A program made the translations under genes and the position numbers. This document shows positions 12,640 through 24,360 of a DNA stretch of 64,000 bases, in pieces. The DNA is taken from assembly GCA_018697195.1 (NCBI GenBank), contig CM031864.1, positions 24,004,086-24,068,085 of the forward strand, read 5' to 3'. The stretch is from Certhia americana (lineage: Eukaryota > Chordata > Aves > Passeriformes > Certhiidae). The notes below the pieces were generated by a model. It had not been told where the DNA came from and searched no databases. It worked only from the letters and a program-made list of their open reading frames with translations. Position 1 is the first letter of the stretch; each line of letters opens with the position of its first letter.

Positions 12640-12862
12640 ATGTAAACAATGATTGTTTTGCATTCCTTTCTACAGGAAGCGAGAATTGATGGACTCTTGG
12701 TTTGCCAGTGTGGTTGGAGAGGTGGCAACTTCACCCTCCAATCCCTGGTCACCTTTGGAATGATATATATATCGAGGTCACACAATAAACTTCCTCTCTT
12801 TCTTCCTTTCTTTGCAAAGAGAGTTGTAGGGAGCACATGTGTTCATTTTGTGTTGTAGTGTG
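12640..12862 (+). mobile_element. Probable LTR 3' part, plus orientation
   Basis: The segment has the control layout of a retroviral LTR end: a TATA-like ATATATATAT around 12763-12772, an AATAAA signal at 12784-12789, then a pyrimidine-rich stretch and an end in GTGTGACA near 12862. The family is not identified with certainty and the 5' boundary is estimated. It lies about 175 bp beyond the 5' end of the minus-strand LTR fragment, so the region is a cluster of retroviral remnants in opposite orientations. No intact retroviral gene follows. Alternatives are an unrelated TATA/poly(A) coincidence in AT-rich DNA. Confidence 0.45.
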
Positions 12863-13814
12863 ACAGTTTCCCTTCGTTCCACCAATTTCACTCCATCGCA
12901 CAGTTCTCCAGGGTCCCTTGGCGCTGAAGCACCTCCTGTCTTCAAAAGGTCTTCATGAAATTAAGCTCTGGTTTAAGCCCTCTTGGGTAACCTTGGCAGG
13001 GATTGAATTTGCCAGAGAAAACTGCCACTCCCTTCTAACTGTTGTGAGAGAAATATATATTATCTTGAAGTAATCCCATGATCAATATATAATGTTTCAA
13101 GTACAGGAGATAGATGGTGCTCTGGAAACTGAGTCAGCAATGCACAATACTCTGGACATCTACATGCAGATAAGCTCTGATCATTCACTGCCAAGCCTTG
13201 TTCAAAGACATGGTTCGTGTTTACAGCTCTACACCTTAGAGGCTGACTGCAAAGCCAATCCCACAAATTAGTATCACAGATCCCAGCAAAGTAAACTTCT
13301 GTGGAAACCCAAGAATTTGAATGATGGTTTCCAGAGACCTCCTTCTTACATGAGGTAAGAAAGATGTACACAGTAAGAGAAATTAAAAGAAAGTTTTAAA
13401 ACAATTTGTGCTGCCAAAAAAGCAACATTAACCTGAACACTGTATAGGCTATAAAACTATTTTATAAGCACTAACACAAATCCCATATTGCCTATTAAAA
13501 ATTTATCACCAACCCTAAAATTTTATTTCTTCTAGAGCATAAAGCATAATTGAAAGGAATAAACAAAGAAGAGTTAGGTTAATAGTGCACAACAACAGAA
13601 CAAACTTCAGTCTAAAGAACTGTGAAAAGCAAGATAATGAATACATTTTAAATCATGCTACACTATAGGAATTTACTCAAAAGTGATATTGAAGGAGTGT
13701 TGCAAGGTTCATTTTCCAGGTGTTTTTATAGATAACTCTGCTTTTTACTGCATGTTCTGTATATTTTCTGGATTGAGTTTGACTTACTTCACTTTTTCTA
13801 ACCTAGAAAATGAC

Positions 13815-13828
13815 GGGGGGGGGGGGGG
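13815..13828 (+). repeat. Poly-G run of 14
   Basis: An uninterrupted run of 14 G residues in an AT-rich setting. Long G homopolymers are rarer than A or T runs in vertebrate DNA. The length is prone to sequencing or assembly error. Confidence 0.9.
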
Positions 13829-13926
13829 AATGTTTGTAATTAGATTCTACTGAATTATTTGTTATTTTAAACTCATCAAGGAACTTTCCTCCTAGCTTAA
13901 GCATTGTGTGAAGGTGTTGAACAAGA

Positions 13927-13957
13927 ATGATATGACATGATATGATGATATGATATA
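13927..13957. repeat. Short imperfect TATGA/TGATA repeat
   Basis: A run of GATATGACATGATATGATGA and the following GATATGATAT-like units forms an imperfect microsatellite of about 30 bp with 5- to 8-bp units. Confidence 0.6.
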
Positions 13958-16611
13958 AGGCTACACAATTAATTTTATTTCAAAGCCTGAATTAATTTGA
14001 GGGCAGAAACTGCCTTCAAATCCACGTACTAGTTGTCTACTAGGCCAGCGTATACAGTGTTGAAATTATGAGGAAGAAGAACAGATATTTGCAGATATAT
14101 TGTCATCTGGAAAATAAATTTTCTGACTGTTTAAGATTGTATTTGTGCAAAATATTTCACAAAAGATACTCTGTGGATTAAGAGAACATCCTGGTGCAGT
14201 GGGCATAACAAAGCATTTACAGGACCTTTTTTAGGCTAATTAACAAGTCATTCAAATTCATGCAATTCACACATTTTGTGCCACATCTCAGTGCCACACG
14301 TTCATAAACAACACTGTGTAAAAGTCACACCCTACTCCTTTCTAAAACTAACCATGGCTATGAAGAAGAGGGAAAACATTGATGTGAAGTGAATTATTCA
14401 AGTTCAAGGAGAGTAAATTCACGTTATTATTCAAATTAAATAAGTATTCAAGGACAAAGACCAGACCTGCTCCTCAATAAACCAAGAGTTTTCTGGTAAT
14501 ACAGAGTGCACTGAAATCTAATGACTCTTCCAAAAACCAGCTGTGGGGAAAATGGGATTGTTCCATTGACATCAAAGCACTTTGGGCCAAGCCCTAAGGA
14601 AGATAGGAAAGCCTCAAGGATGACAGAAGACTTGGATGAAAAAAATTTACCATACTGTTATTTTTAAGGGGAGATAAGAACAAGAGAAATGTGAAAACTA
14701 ACATAAGAACAGCGCGGCAGCAGAGCGGCACGAGGGAGGTTTTAGCAGTTTAAAAAATGTCCTTGTGGAAAGATAGTTACAGATAAAGGATAAGGCACAG
14801 AGAAACACAAAACTATTTCTAGTAAGAGGGAACTGAACTCAGTAATTTGTAATAGTCATGATTGGAATTTTAGCATGACTTTTTTCCTGAAATAAAAAGA
14901 AAAGGAATGTGATGTATGAATTCCACAATCCACGTTATCTGAATCAAATTTTCATGTTGAATTCCCTAGCATTTGCTGGCTTATCCTACTTATTTTAATC
15001 ATTGAAATGTGTTCCACTAAATTAATTTTATTCAAAATAAGCTGGTTTTGTATTTTTTTATTTGCAATGCACCCAAACCATGTCTTACTGTTGCATCTCT
15101 CATGGTATACTGCAACTCTTTTGTACAAAAAGACCAAACTAAAGCAAACAGAGGTCTAAATGCCTATTTCCTTGAAACAGCCTGTGCTTCCAACAGATCC
15201 TATTCCAAGGTAAATAAAGGCCCATTTAGCAGGACTGGCTTTTAGTTAGCTATACAGTTTACCTTGCTGCAGGTCAAAGCTTTCAAATTGTCACAGAATG
15301 ATAGCTTGCATGGGCTGTTTATTTCTTAATACAAGATATTACATGGAACAAAGACAAAGCTACTTCTTCCTCAAGGTGTCTAGCAACTGCAAAAATATCA
15401 TTAACACATGATACAACACTGCTTTCAAGGCAGAACAGTCCCATGGGTGCATCCCAGAGCTCTGCTGCCACACAGGCTGACAGAAGGTCTGGCTATCAAA
15501 AAATCTTCATGTAACAGCTTTATAACAGGAGATATATAGCACTGCAGGGAAAGTCTGGATGGAATAGCTATTGATTGAGGCTGCAATCAAAAATGGGAGA
15601 GTCTTGACTTTATTTCTGCCTTTTGCTACTGGTTGGTTTTGAAATGTCCTGGAAATCCCTTTTGCATCTCCCTGGCTGGGAGGAGTGACACCTCCGGTAC
15701 TTGTGCAGTACCTGACAGGAGGGCTGAGAATAATGAGTAATCCACTCCTTGAGTAGCAGCAGTTATACCCCAGTGGAGGAAACTCATGGGATACACACAG
15801 CTGTGAAGAGCTGGATTCCTCCCTCCACCACTGTATGCCAATACTTACAATTCTATAATAAATTTTTGGTATGCAGCAGTTCAACCATCAAGTCTGTCAC
15901 CAGAAGTACCTGATGGGGCACAGCCACCTCTATGAAACATCACTAAGAGAAAAAGTGTGAGTTCTTGGTAGAAGGGCAGAGCACACAGGGGCTGCTCACC
16001 AACTCAGCTCCTCCTCAGCTGGTCCCAGTGAAAATGCCAACGCACAACTGAGTGCTGGGCTAACAGCACAACACCACCAGCAGAAGGAATCTGCAACTTG
16101 TGCCAGTCTTAGGGAGTTGGGGAAGCACTGCAGTTCTCAAAGTCCCCTAAACACAGGAGACAAGATTCCCTGAAGGGCTCCACATGACATGTTCAGCTTT
16201 CATGGCTCTCTGGCGCATGCACTTGGATTCCTTCTGATGGGGACTAAACCAGCAGCTTTCCTTTAAAGCACCCCAGCATACAGCTGAGTAGCATTAAGTC
16301 AGCCACTGTGTACCTAATACCTTTTCCCTTCAGAAACCCTCAAGCCGTATGTTCATGTGGTGACAGTTGGGACAGGGGTGACAGCAATCAGAATGAACAC
16401 TTTTATCACATATAATAAAGACATGCATAGCTCCAGCAATAACTGCCTTGATGTACTTACAATACTGCTATGAAATGCCTAATGTAAACAAAGCCACAAT
16501 TTCACTAACTTCAAACTGTGCTACACAGCAAATTCTGGGTCTCTGAGGCCATTTCAAAGTTTGCCATCACTGGAGTAATAACAAAAGATGTGAGAGTAAT
16601 TAATAAGAGCA

Positions 16612-16626
16612 CTTTTTTTTTTTTTT
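16612..16626. repeat. Poly-T tract
   Basis: About 15 consecutive T residues following GAGCAC. No retroposon could be recognised on the side where a minus-strand poly-A tail would place it, so it is treated as a simple homopolymer. Confidence 0.7.
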
Positions 16627-18389
16627 CTAAACTGCTCAGATTATTTCAGAGGAGTACCAGGTAACAAATGCAAAAAAAGAAGAAAGTATTATTCAGAGAT
16701 AAGTGGAAAATTCCCATCTGAGTCAAGTACTGGGATCCTGCTTAGGTAAACATTTTATTTAAGATAGTGACATTTTCTACTCAGGAGAACCATTTTCAAA
16801 CTGAAGTCTCACTACTAACTTCTGGGTTTAAATCAAGTTATGAGTGACAGCCATCTCTTATATGTCTTTCTCTCCTGAATATCTTTTCAATGGCTAGTCT
16901 TTAAAAATTTCACAAAGACTGTTCTTCTTTCATGGTCTTTTTTGCTCTTCATTGTTCTTTGTAAAACTTCTTTTGCCCCAAGATGTTGCTTGGTCTATAA
17001 GTTCCAGATTGCTGCAATTTGCCTTGCTGGGACATTGTAATTTTCTACTCCATCCTCAGACATCCAGGGCCTGACTCCCATTTAATTCCCACCAAGCAAT
17101 ACTGTGGTTAACCAGTTCTAAAGAACTCTGTCATAGTTTTATAGAGTGGAATTCTGCACCACTGCATCCAATTTCTCCCAAGCTGTTGGCTGGATTTTTG
17201 GCACTGCAGTTAGAAGGGTGTCTTTCTAAGGAGAACAGGGAGAGGCACTGCCCAGGACATGCTGAATCACTGCCCACCCAATGCATGAATACCACTGTCA
17301 AAACCAAAGGCTTCAAATTGAAAGGCTAGTAAAAATTAAACCATTACAGACACCTGCAGATGGAGATCAGAGAGGGATACCTGTTACTCAGTTTTATGAA
17401 AGATGTGAAATATTCCTAAAGTGAAACTAATAGGAAATTTCTCCTCCTTCAGAACGTCTCTTTGTCATCACCCCCTTTCTGATAATTTAGCCTCACATTT
17501 CCTGTTATTTCAGGCAGCCATCAACATAAGAATGAAAAGCAATTTTTACTTCATAAATTAGGACCTTACCTATGGGTCTGTACTATAAATAAGGAATATG
17601 CGAGCTTGCATATTTCTTTCTTCTTCCTATCCTTTGAATGACTGAGAAGTAAATTTCCAGGGGAATTTACCTTTACCCTAAGTCATTCCTTGGACAAGCA
17701 GTGAACAGTCTAAAGGTAAAAAAAAAATGCTGACTGCATAAAAAATTCATTGAATAGCAAACACAGCCTCCAAAGTAGCATGTTCACAGGCTATTCTTAG
17801 TCAAGACAAAGGGTAGGTTCACAGCTAGGACAAAGACAACTGGGCACCACAGCTTGTTCAAGCAGCTGTGCAACAAAGGGCCTGTGTAGAGACTATTTTC
17901 ACTATTTCACCAATAAATAAAATAGTTCCTGTACTGACACAAGAACCCCAGGGTAAATATCTCAGGTCCTTCTGCAGTGGCCTGTACTTGCTTTATGAAA
18001 CAAGATGCAAAGTGAAAATAATAATCCCAGAACCGGCATAAAGTAAGAAAATGAGAATTACATTCTCTGCAGTTAAGATCACATCATTTCTCCGTCTAAT
18101 TTGGTTTTGCAAAGTCATTACAAATTCCACTGCTTGAGGATGCGCAGTCAGAGTAGACTTCTAATAAAATGTTTCTGAATTAATTTAATGTGTATTTATA
18201 CATTTTAGATGTCTTAGTCTATACTAATACAAAAGAAGTTAAATGGTTAAAGAGTTTGAGGTTGATAGGACACAATTTCCTCTATCACTTTTCTATTATC
18301 CACATTAATATAAGTCCCCAGATGGCTACTTCTCAATTGAACAAGACTGCAGAAACATTTCCTTTAAGAATAAAAGTCTTTATGTGGTA

Positions 18390-18405
18390 TCACTAAGCTT
18401 AGTGA
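18390..18405. repeat. Perfect 16-bp palindrome
   Basis: TCACTAAGCTTAGTGA reads identically on both strands. It could be a dimeric transcription-factor site but no partner element is visible, and such a palindrome can occur by chance in 64 kb. Confidence 0.5.
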
Positions 18406-21400
18406 CAATAACAAGACAGAATGATTGGCTGTGAACTTCACTTATGTATTTAGTGAACATTGAATTTTTGAAGGGTCTTAGCAAAGGATCACACATTTGT
18501 GTTCATTCAAGTTTCATTCAAGGGAGATGAGAAGACACTCCCACCTGCCTTCCAGCACACCAATGGACCATGGAGGAACCCATCCATCTGTCATTGACAA
18601 CAGGGTATGACAGACAGGAACTTCCATCAGCTTTCCAATAAGAAACAGTGTTCCCCAAGTCCCAACTAAATATGCCAACTCAATTGTGTGAAAGGAAAAT
18701 CCTAGCAATTCCCAATGTTGATGTAGTAGCACTGAAATGCTAATCTGGACATTAATTAATGCTAAATTAGTTACAGTGGAATGAAATTACATCAACATGA
18801 AAATCAAAGCAGCTAAGCATAATTTGCCACGTAAGTTAAATATTTCTACTTTACATGGGAATTGGAACAAATTATTTTTATGTCAAATTAATTGATGCCA
18901 AATAACAGTGAAATTCCCATGGAAGTGAATATTACATTCACATTATTTTCAATAAAAACCCTAATTGCATTGTATGCTGTTAACATAAGAATAAGATTCC
19001 CATGGCCTGTACATGGAAACTCAAAATATCAAATCATACATTGAGGGTAAAGCCATATACCACACCACTGTCCATAAGAAGGGTGAAACAGGGATTTTAA
19101 AGGCTCTGCCTGTACTTTATTTTATTTGTGAAACAACCTGCCATCGTAAGTGGAGATTTTAATCTTGATGAACAATTTATATTAGCTTAAAGCACCTAGA
19201 AATATTCTTAGCAGTTCATACTTGCTTTGATTTAAAGAATCAACTCATTTGAGTTGGGTATTGGGGCAAAACAATCACTTCTACAATATTTTTGACTTCT
19301 TTAAAAACATATTCTAGCTAATATCAAAATGAAGAACTGTAATCAAGGGAGATAAGCATTTTGAAATAGTTTATATCCTTAACAGCATATATATATAACC
19401 TGTCTTAGAGGCAAAATCTACAATTTATACATCATTTACTGCTATTTATATAAAGAATCCACAACCAGAAATTCTACAGCTATGCACATCCTTGCCTAAA
19501 TACATGCTGTGTGTCGCCAAAAGAACTTCCCTTGTTGGTATTTGTGCAGCAATTACTCATGAAATTCATTAATAGGTGTGATACAACTCTAGGCTAGAAT
19601 AGGTATCCAAGATACATGGGATGAATCCTCACCTTCAGTTTTCAATTGGCTGTAATGAGAGCCTAGCCAGAATCTGAGGAGTCAGATTCCACTTTCACTT
19701 TAGATTTTCCCAGTAATAGTAAAACGTCCAAGACTATTCCAAATCCAGTTTTATTAGGGCACATAATTCCTCAGTCCTCTTTCAAAAATCTGACTTACAT
19801 TCCTACTGACTTCAGTCAGTATGAGAGAATGAGTGATTAATGAGTCTTAAGGTCCAGGTGGAAAAGGAGAATTACCTGGCAGTGGGGCAATCCATCCATC
19901 ATTACCATGGATTTTGACTGCTTCAAAGAGTTTAAGGTTTGCTGAGAGGAACTGCACACACTTGAGAACACAACACACTGCCTGCAAAAACATCCTCATC
20001 CACTTCCAATTCAAGAGGTCTCATTTATTTTGCCATTATACCTTCAAGAATGAAGAACTGATCTCCCCAAGCCCCTCAAAAAACCCTTATAATTTAACTA
20101 TTAAGGTTTCTGCTGTTTTAATGGAAATAAGAATTACAGAATCCATGACTCAAAAAGCATCACAATATTCCTCATACAGTATTCTGAATAAGACATTGAC
20201 CTACAATTCTGACTTGTTTTTTCCCTTTAGTTTTATTCCACTTAGCAAACTACTCATTTACTAGAATCTCCTCTAACCTGGAAATACAAAAAGAAGAGCT
20301 TAAAAACAGATGTGATTAGAGCATTCTGTTGAAAATTCTATAATAATGAACTGAAAAAGCATTCTTGAGTCAGATAAAGTTTTTTTATCAACCTAGCATA
20401 CAATTACAGTACATCTGAGTAGTACCATTTTTAAAAATAAACCTCATTGGAGGACGTTTTTAAGTCAGTATAGACACTTACCCTACATCCCATTTTTATA
20501 AATTAAACATGTTTTTGAAACGTGAAACCAATATTTTAGACATGCAAATATATAGTTCACTTTAATCAGCAGTCTTGCTTTACTCAAACACTCAGACTAG
20601 AGAGTATTATAGGAAGTACACAATAGGTACAGTTTTCTACAGTTTATGGCACCAAAGTGGACTTTTGCATCTGTGTCTAAGAGGAGAGTGGATTCGGCAC
20701 CTGCAGAATATTTTTAAAGGAAAGCGCAAGCAGGGTTTGCAGCACAATTTCACTATGCAAGCATGAAGATTGTCTTTCAGTCTCTACATAAATGTGCTTT
20801 GAAAATCTACAAACCTTTTACAAACAAAATGGAGGGCCAGATTTTTTTCCTTTATTCCTACTTCTTTATGTCATTCTAGACACGCAGAACAGCTATAAAC
20901 TGGGATTAACAGGTTGGTTGGACAGGTTTATAGCTGCTTTACATCCTTACAATAGCAGATATCAAGCAAGACATAGTCTAATTTGAGCCTGAGGCTCTAA
21001 ACATAATTTCAGGTACAGAACTAACTTTTTAAATGTGGCATGTAGAGCATAAGGCTGAAGACAGCTTAAAGCAAGCATGTGGCAAGGTATATATTATTTC
21101 TTTCATCTCAATACAGTATTAACTCATAAAATATATATGCCTGGATATTAGCCCAGTTAACTGCTTAAGTGCTGATTGTCTCCTTTTCTGGTTTATTTAT
21201 CTACCAAAGAGAAAACTAATTTTCTAACTAATTTGGACAGTTAAGCATATGAATAGGTACATAAAGTACTACAATTCAAGCTAAGGTGATAATAAAACAA
21301 AACTCTCAAAAAAAAAAATTCAAGAGTCAGAATAATTTGTTAAACCCCAATTTCAACAGTCTTTAGACAGGAAATGCCACACAAGAACAATACCCTTCAC

Positions 21401-22205
21401 ACCAACAGCGATGTGTGCTCCACTTGGACTAGACAACAGAAACCCCCTGAAATTTATATAAATTCATTTTGAGTTAATTCCTTCCTGGTGAGGCTGAGTT
21501 CAGGTGTATTTGGTGAACCAAGTTCTAACAGACCTTCCTGTCATAACACCTCTACACATGCAGCATTTACAGTTAACCAGTTGTATACGACATCAGGATG
21601 TTTCTGATTTGTATCAGTATATTTGTTCTAAGAAACCATAATACCAGTGGGAAATACTGGGAAAAAAATCAGCAAAGATCTTGGCATGTATGTTCAGGTT
21701 TAAAAGTCATAGATGAGTAAATCACCTATTCCTTCACACCCTGCAGTTATTTACCAAACACAAGTGCAGAGCTAATGGATACAGAGATGAGGCTTGCTGG
21801 CCCCTACCTTTGAAGAAGCACATCTATAAATAATGATGGAAATTGCCACCCTTGGCTGGTCTGTTTGCTATCCAACAAAAGCTGGCCAATTTAAAAGACT
21901 GAGAACTAAAAGTGGAATGGAGTAGAGGCATATTCTCTCTCCTTCACCTACCCAAACAACATTCAGCAGTGTCTCTTTTAACTCCACTTCAAACCTGAAG
22001 TAAAACTGAACTAAAAATAGTACTATTAATATTTTTAATAAATATGAATTTTCATTAAATTTATTGTAGATTGCTCATTCAGTATTCTCTGGGACCAAGC
22101 TAAAAGACATTAGCGTCAATAGATCAAAAAGATATTTTTTATCATTTAGAATGTTTGGTATTTCCATAAAATTCTTGCTTCAATCAAACATCGAGAGATT
22201 TACTT

Positions 22206-22842
22206 TGTGTTGTAGGTTGCAATGCAAGATGAACCACAAATATGTATTCTATTACCAGCTGTTAGAACCAGGTGGGGCAGTTTTCTTTATCATCCTCCCT
22301 CCAGGGAGATAACCTCTGTTGATGGGCCGTTGAGTCTCACTGCATGGCTGATAACATTACATCATCCATTGTGAGCTGCTCCACCCAGGGGAAGGAGCCA
22401 AGCATTCCTACCTGGATATAATCTGAGACTTGGAACACCATGGCACCCTTTTTCCACTGAATTCCCAAAAGAAGACCAGGCCCATCCACACCACCACTGG
22501 ACCTTCAGAGGAAAACTTCACCCTTCTACAGGGTCACTGCTTCAACAGAGCCACATCTGTCACTGCAGGAGGGCTGCAGCCACCATTTAATGGGACTGCT
22601 ACCAACACCCTGACCAACAGGGTGTCAGGTTTATTCTGACTTTGTTAGAGTTTTTTTGTACTACTGCATTTCTGTCTTAAATTTTCCTGATAAAAAACTG
22701 TTATTCCTATTCCCATATCTTTGCCTGAGAGCCCCTTAATTTCAAAATTATAATAATTTGGTGAGAGGGGGGTTACATTTTCCATTTAAAGGGAGGCTCC
22801 TGCTTTCCTTAGCAGGAAGGAACTGTCTTTCAAACCAGGACA
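22206..22842 (+). mobile_element. Solo LTR of an avian endogenous retrovirus, copy 2
   Basis: The same LTR family and orientation as the element at 1010-1719. It starts with TGTGTTGTAGG and ends near CCAGGACA. Shared landmarks in order are GGGGCAGTTTTC, CCTCCCTCCAGGGA, GGAGCCAAGCATTCCTACCT, AGACCAGGCCCATC, ACCACTGGACCTTCAG, GCTTCAACAGAGCCACATCT, CAACACCCTGACC and CTGTTATTCCTATTCCCATA. The poly(A) signal is degenerate here, GATAAA at 22689-22694 instead of AATAAA, and the sequence is shorter than copy 1. No convincing target-site duplication was found by eye. A 70-codon open frame inside (22430-22639) corresponds to part of the frame in copy 1 and has no viral protein similarity. It is a solo LTR without internal genes. 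Confidence 0.85.
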
Positions 22843-23749
22843 CACACTGGTTTGCTTTCAAATCAGCACACTCTGATTTAAAGTCATTGGATGCAATGGG
22901 AGAGTTTACAAGTATCTCCATGCACTTTTGCTTAGGTCCTAAATGCACAAATCAAAACAAAGCCCTAGGTAGCACACTTAAAACATAAACAAGTTTAAAC
23001 TAATACATATATCCTGCTCACACTCCCAAAATCTTTAAGCAGTAATTAACCAGAAATTAACTGCTATTGGCCTATCATGATAATTTTTAAAAACTCAAGA
23101 TGTGTAAACAACCAAAAATGTAACAAGTAACATTTTTTTGCTGCTTATATGCATTTCACACACAAAGTAGGTATTTGTGAAATTTACCAACAGAAAGTAA
23201 AGCAAACCACCACTCCTCATATCTAAGTTCATGTTTTCAGAATAAAAGGTATTTTCAGTCATTTTTTAAGAAACGGTGATAGGAATTTATTACTATGAGA
23301 GCATCAAAAATTGTGAAGACAAATTTTGACAAAGAATTAATAACTGCCTGTGAATATGTCATGCAGGTTACTTTTATATGCACAAGAACTTTCTGAAAAT
23401 ATGTATCTTCAAGCAAAACAGTTTTGGGAGGATATATCAGATTTGTTTCAACATTTCCATTTTTTATAAGTCAAACCTTAAATTTTTGCATCTTCCGTTC
23501 CTTTCCTATTGCTCAAGGTAGAAAGTCATGAAACACTTCAGGCAGTGCACCCTGACAAATTAGCAAACACAGTGTTTTCTGCTTGAAAGCACTCACGGCT
23601 CCTCTGTATTCATGGCATGATGCTCCAATTCCAAACTCTTAGTTCTCTCAGGTAGCCTAAATATGTGGATGACATAAATTTTTCCTACTGTCAAGTCAAA
23701 ACCTGTAATCTGAAAAAATACACGCCTGAATTCTTGTTAGTGCCATTAA
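22843..23749. other. Unannotated AT-rich DNA
   Basis: No recognised feature between the LTR and the GC-elevated block that follows. Confidence 0.5.
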
Positions 23750-24360
23750 AGTCTCTTGCTTTCCTCCTGCACAGAAAAACACTTGGGTGACGCAAAGCTG
23801 GATTTTTCCCCAGGCAGCTCCCAGCACCAGTCCAAGAGTGTGCTGCTCTCAGAAAGCACCACAGTCCCAGATACGGCTGTAGGGCTCCCCTGCTATGGCA
23901 CAGGGTGTCAGACATCAAGGACTGGAGCAAAGAGTAGGGAGGGAATCTTTTGTGTGGTTCCCCAAAGAACTTAACTCCAGGAGAGGAGCAGCGACAAGAG
24001 ACCAAAGACCAGCATGGTGCACAATCTTTTAAACAGGAGAGGTACAAGGGGAGGGCACAATTCTCCAACCAAGAGAGGAAAGAATGGGGAGGAGTACAAG
24101 GTGAAGTTTATTTTACATTCACCAATGAGGGACTACATGGGAGAACAGGTCACATGGGCCAATGGGGCATGGAGGATTAGGGGATTTCCAAAGGGGAGGG
24201 ACAAGCAGGGGGTTGGCATAGGAAAGGATTGACATCTAGGAGGGAACATTCTGGAATAAGGTGCAGGGTTGGGGTAGGATGGACAGCTAAATGGGAGGAT
24301 ACAACTTAGGTTGGACCAACAACATGGGGGAAAATAGGAACAAACCATTACAAGCTGTTA
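23750..24360 (-). mobile_element. Possible degraded LTR or other retroviral remnant
   Basis: A sharply bounded block of about 600 bp is richer in G+C and strongly purine-biased on the plus strand from about 23985 to 24300. On the minus strand an AATAAA lies at 24113-24108, and the putative upstream part holds CCCATTGGCCCATGTGACC, a CCAAT-like layout seen in retroviral U3 regions. No second copy exists in the window to confirm the ends, and TG...CA borders were not pinned down. Open frames of 70 to 125 codons overlap here on both strands and match nothing I know. It could also be a GC-rich non-repetitive segment. Confidence 0.35.

Larger units (their letters stand above)
12863..22205. other. 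Unannotated AT-rich DNA with a GC-elevated stretch
   Basis: About 9.3 kb with no recognised gene or transposon. It contains a G14 run (13815-13828), a short TATGA-type repeat (13927-13957), a T tract near 16612-16626, a 16-bp palindrome (18390-18405), and a stretch from about 15600 to 16330 that is richer in G+C. In that stretch minus-strand open frames of 125 and 71 codons overlap (15507-15884, 15626-15841), without recognisable domains. Confidence 0.5.

Noticed and set aside
12919..12936. Possible retroviral primer-binding site (TGGCGCTGAAGC-type, resembling a tRNA-Lys complement)
   Set aside because: Only about 11 of 18 positions fit, and it is some 57 bases past the presumed LTR end instead of adjacent to it.
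14722..14735. CGGCACGAGG, which matches a common cDNA-library adaptor
   Set aside because: The EcoRI part of the adaptor is missing and the flanks are ordinary genomic sequence, so contamination is not supported. It is probably chance within a small CpG cluster.
15287..15310. TCACAGAATGATAGCTTG, possible CR1 tail
   Set aside because: The similarity ends after about 15 bases and no GACCTT or CCAACC segment follows.
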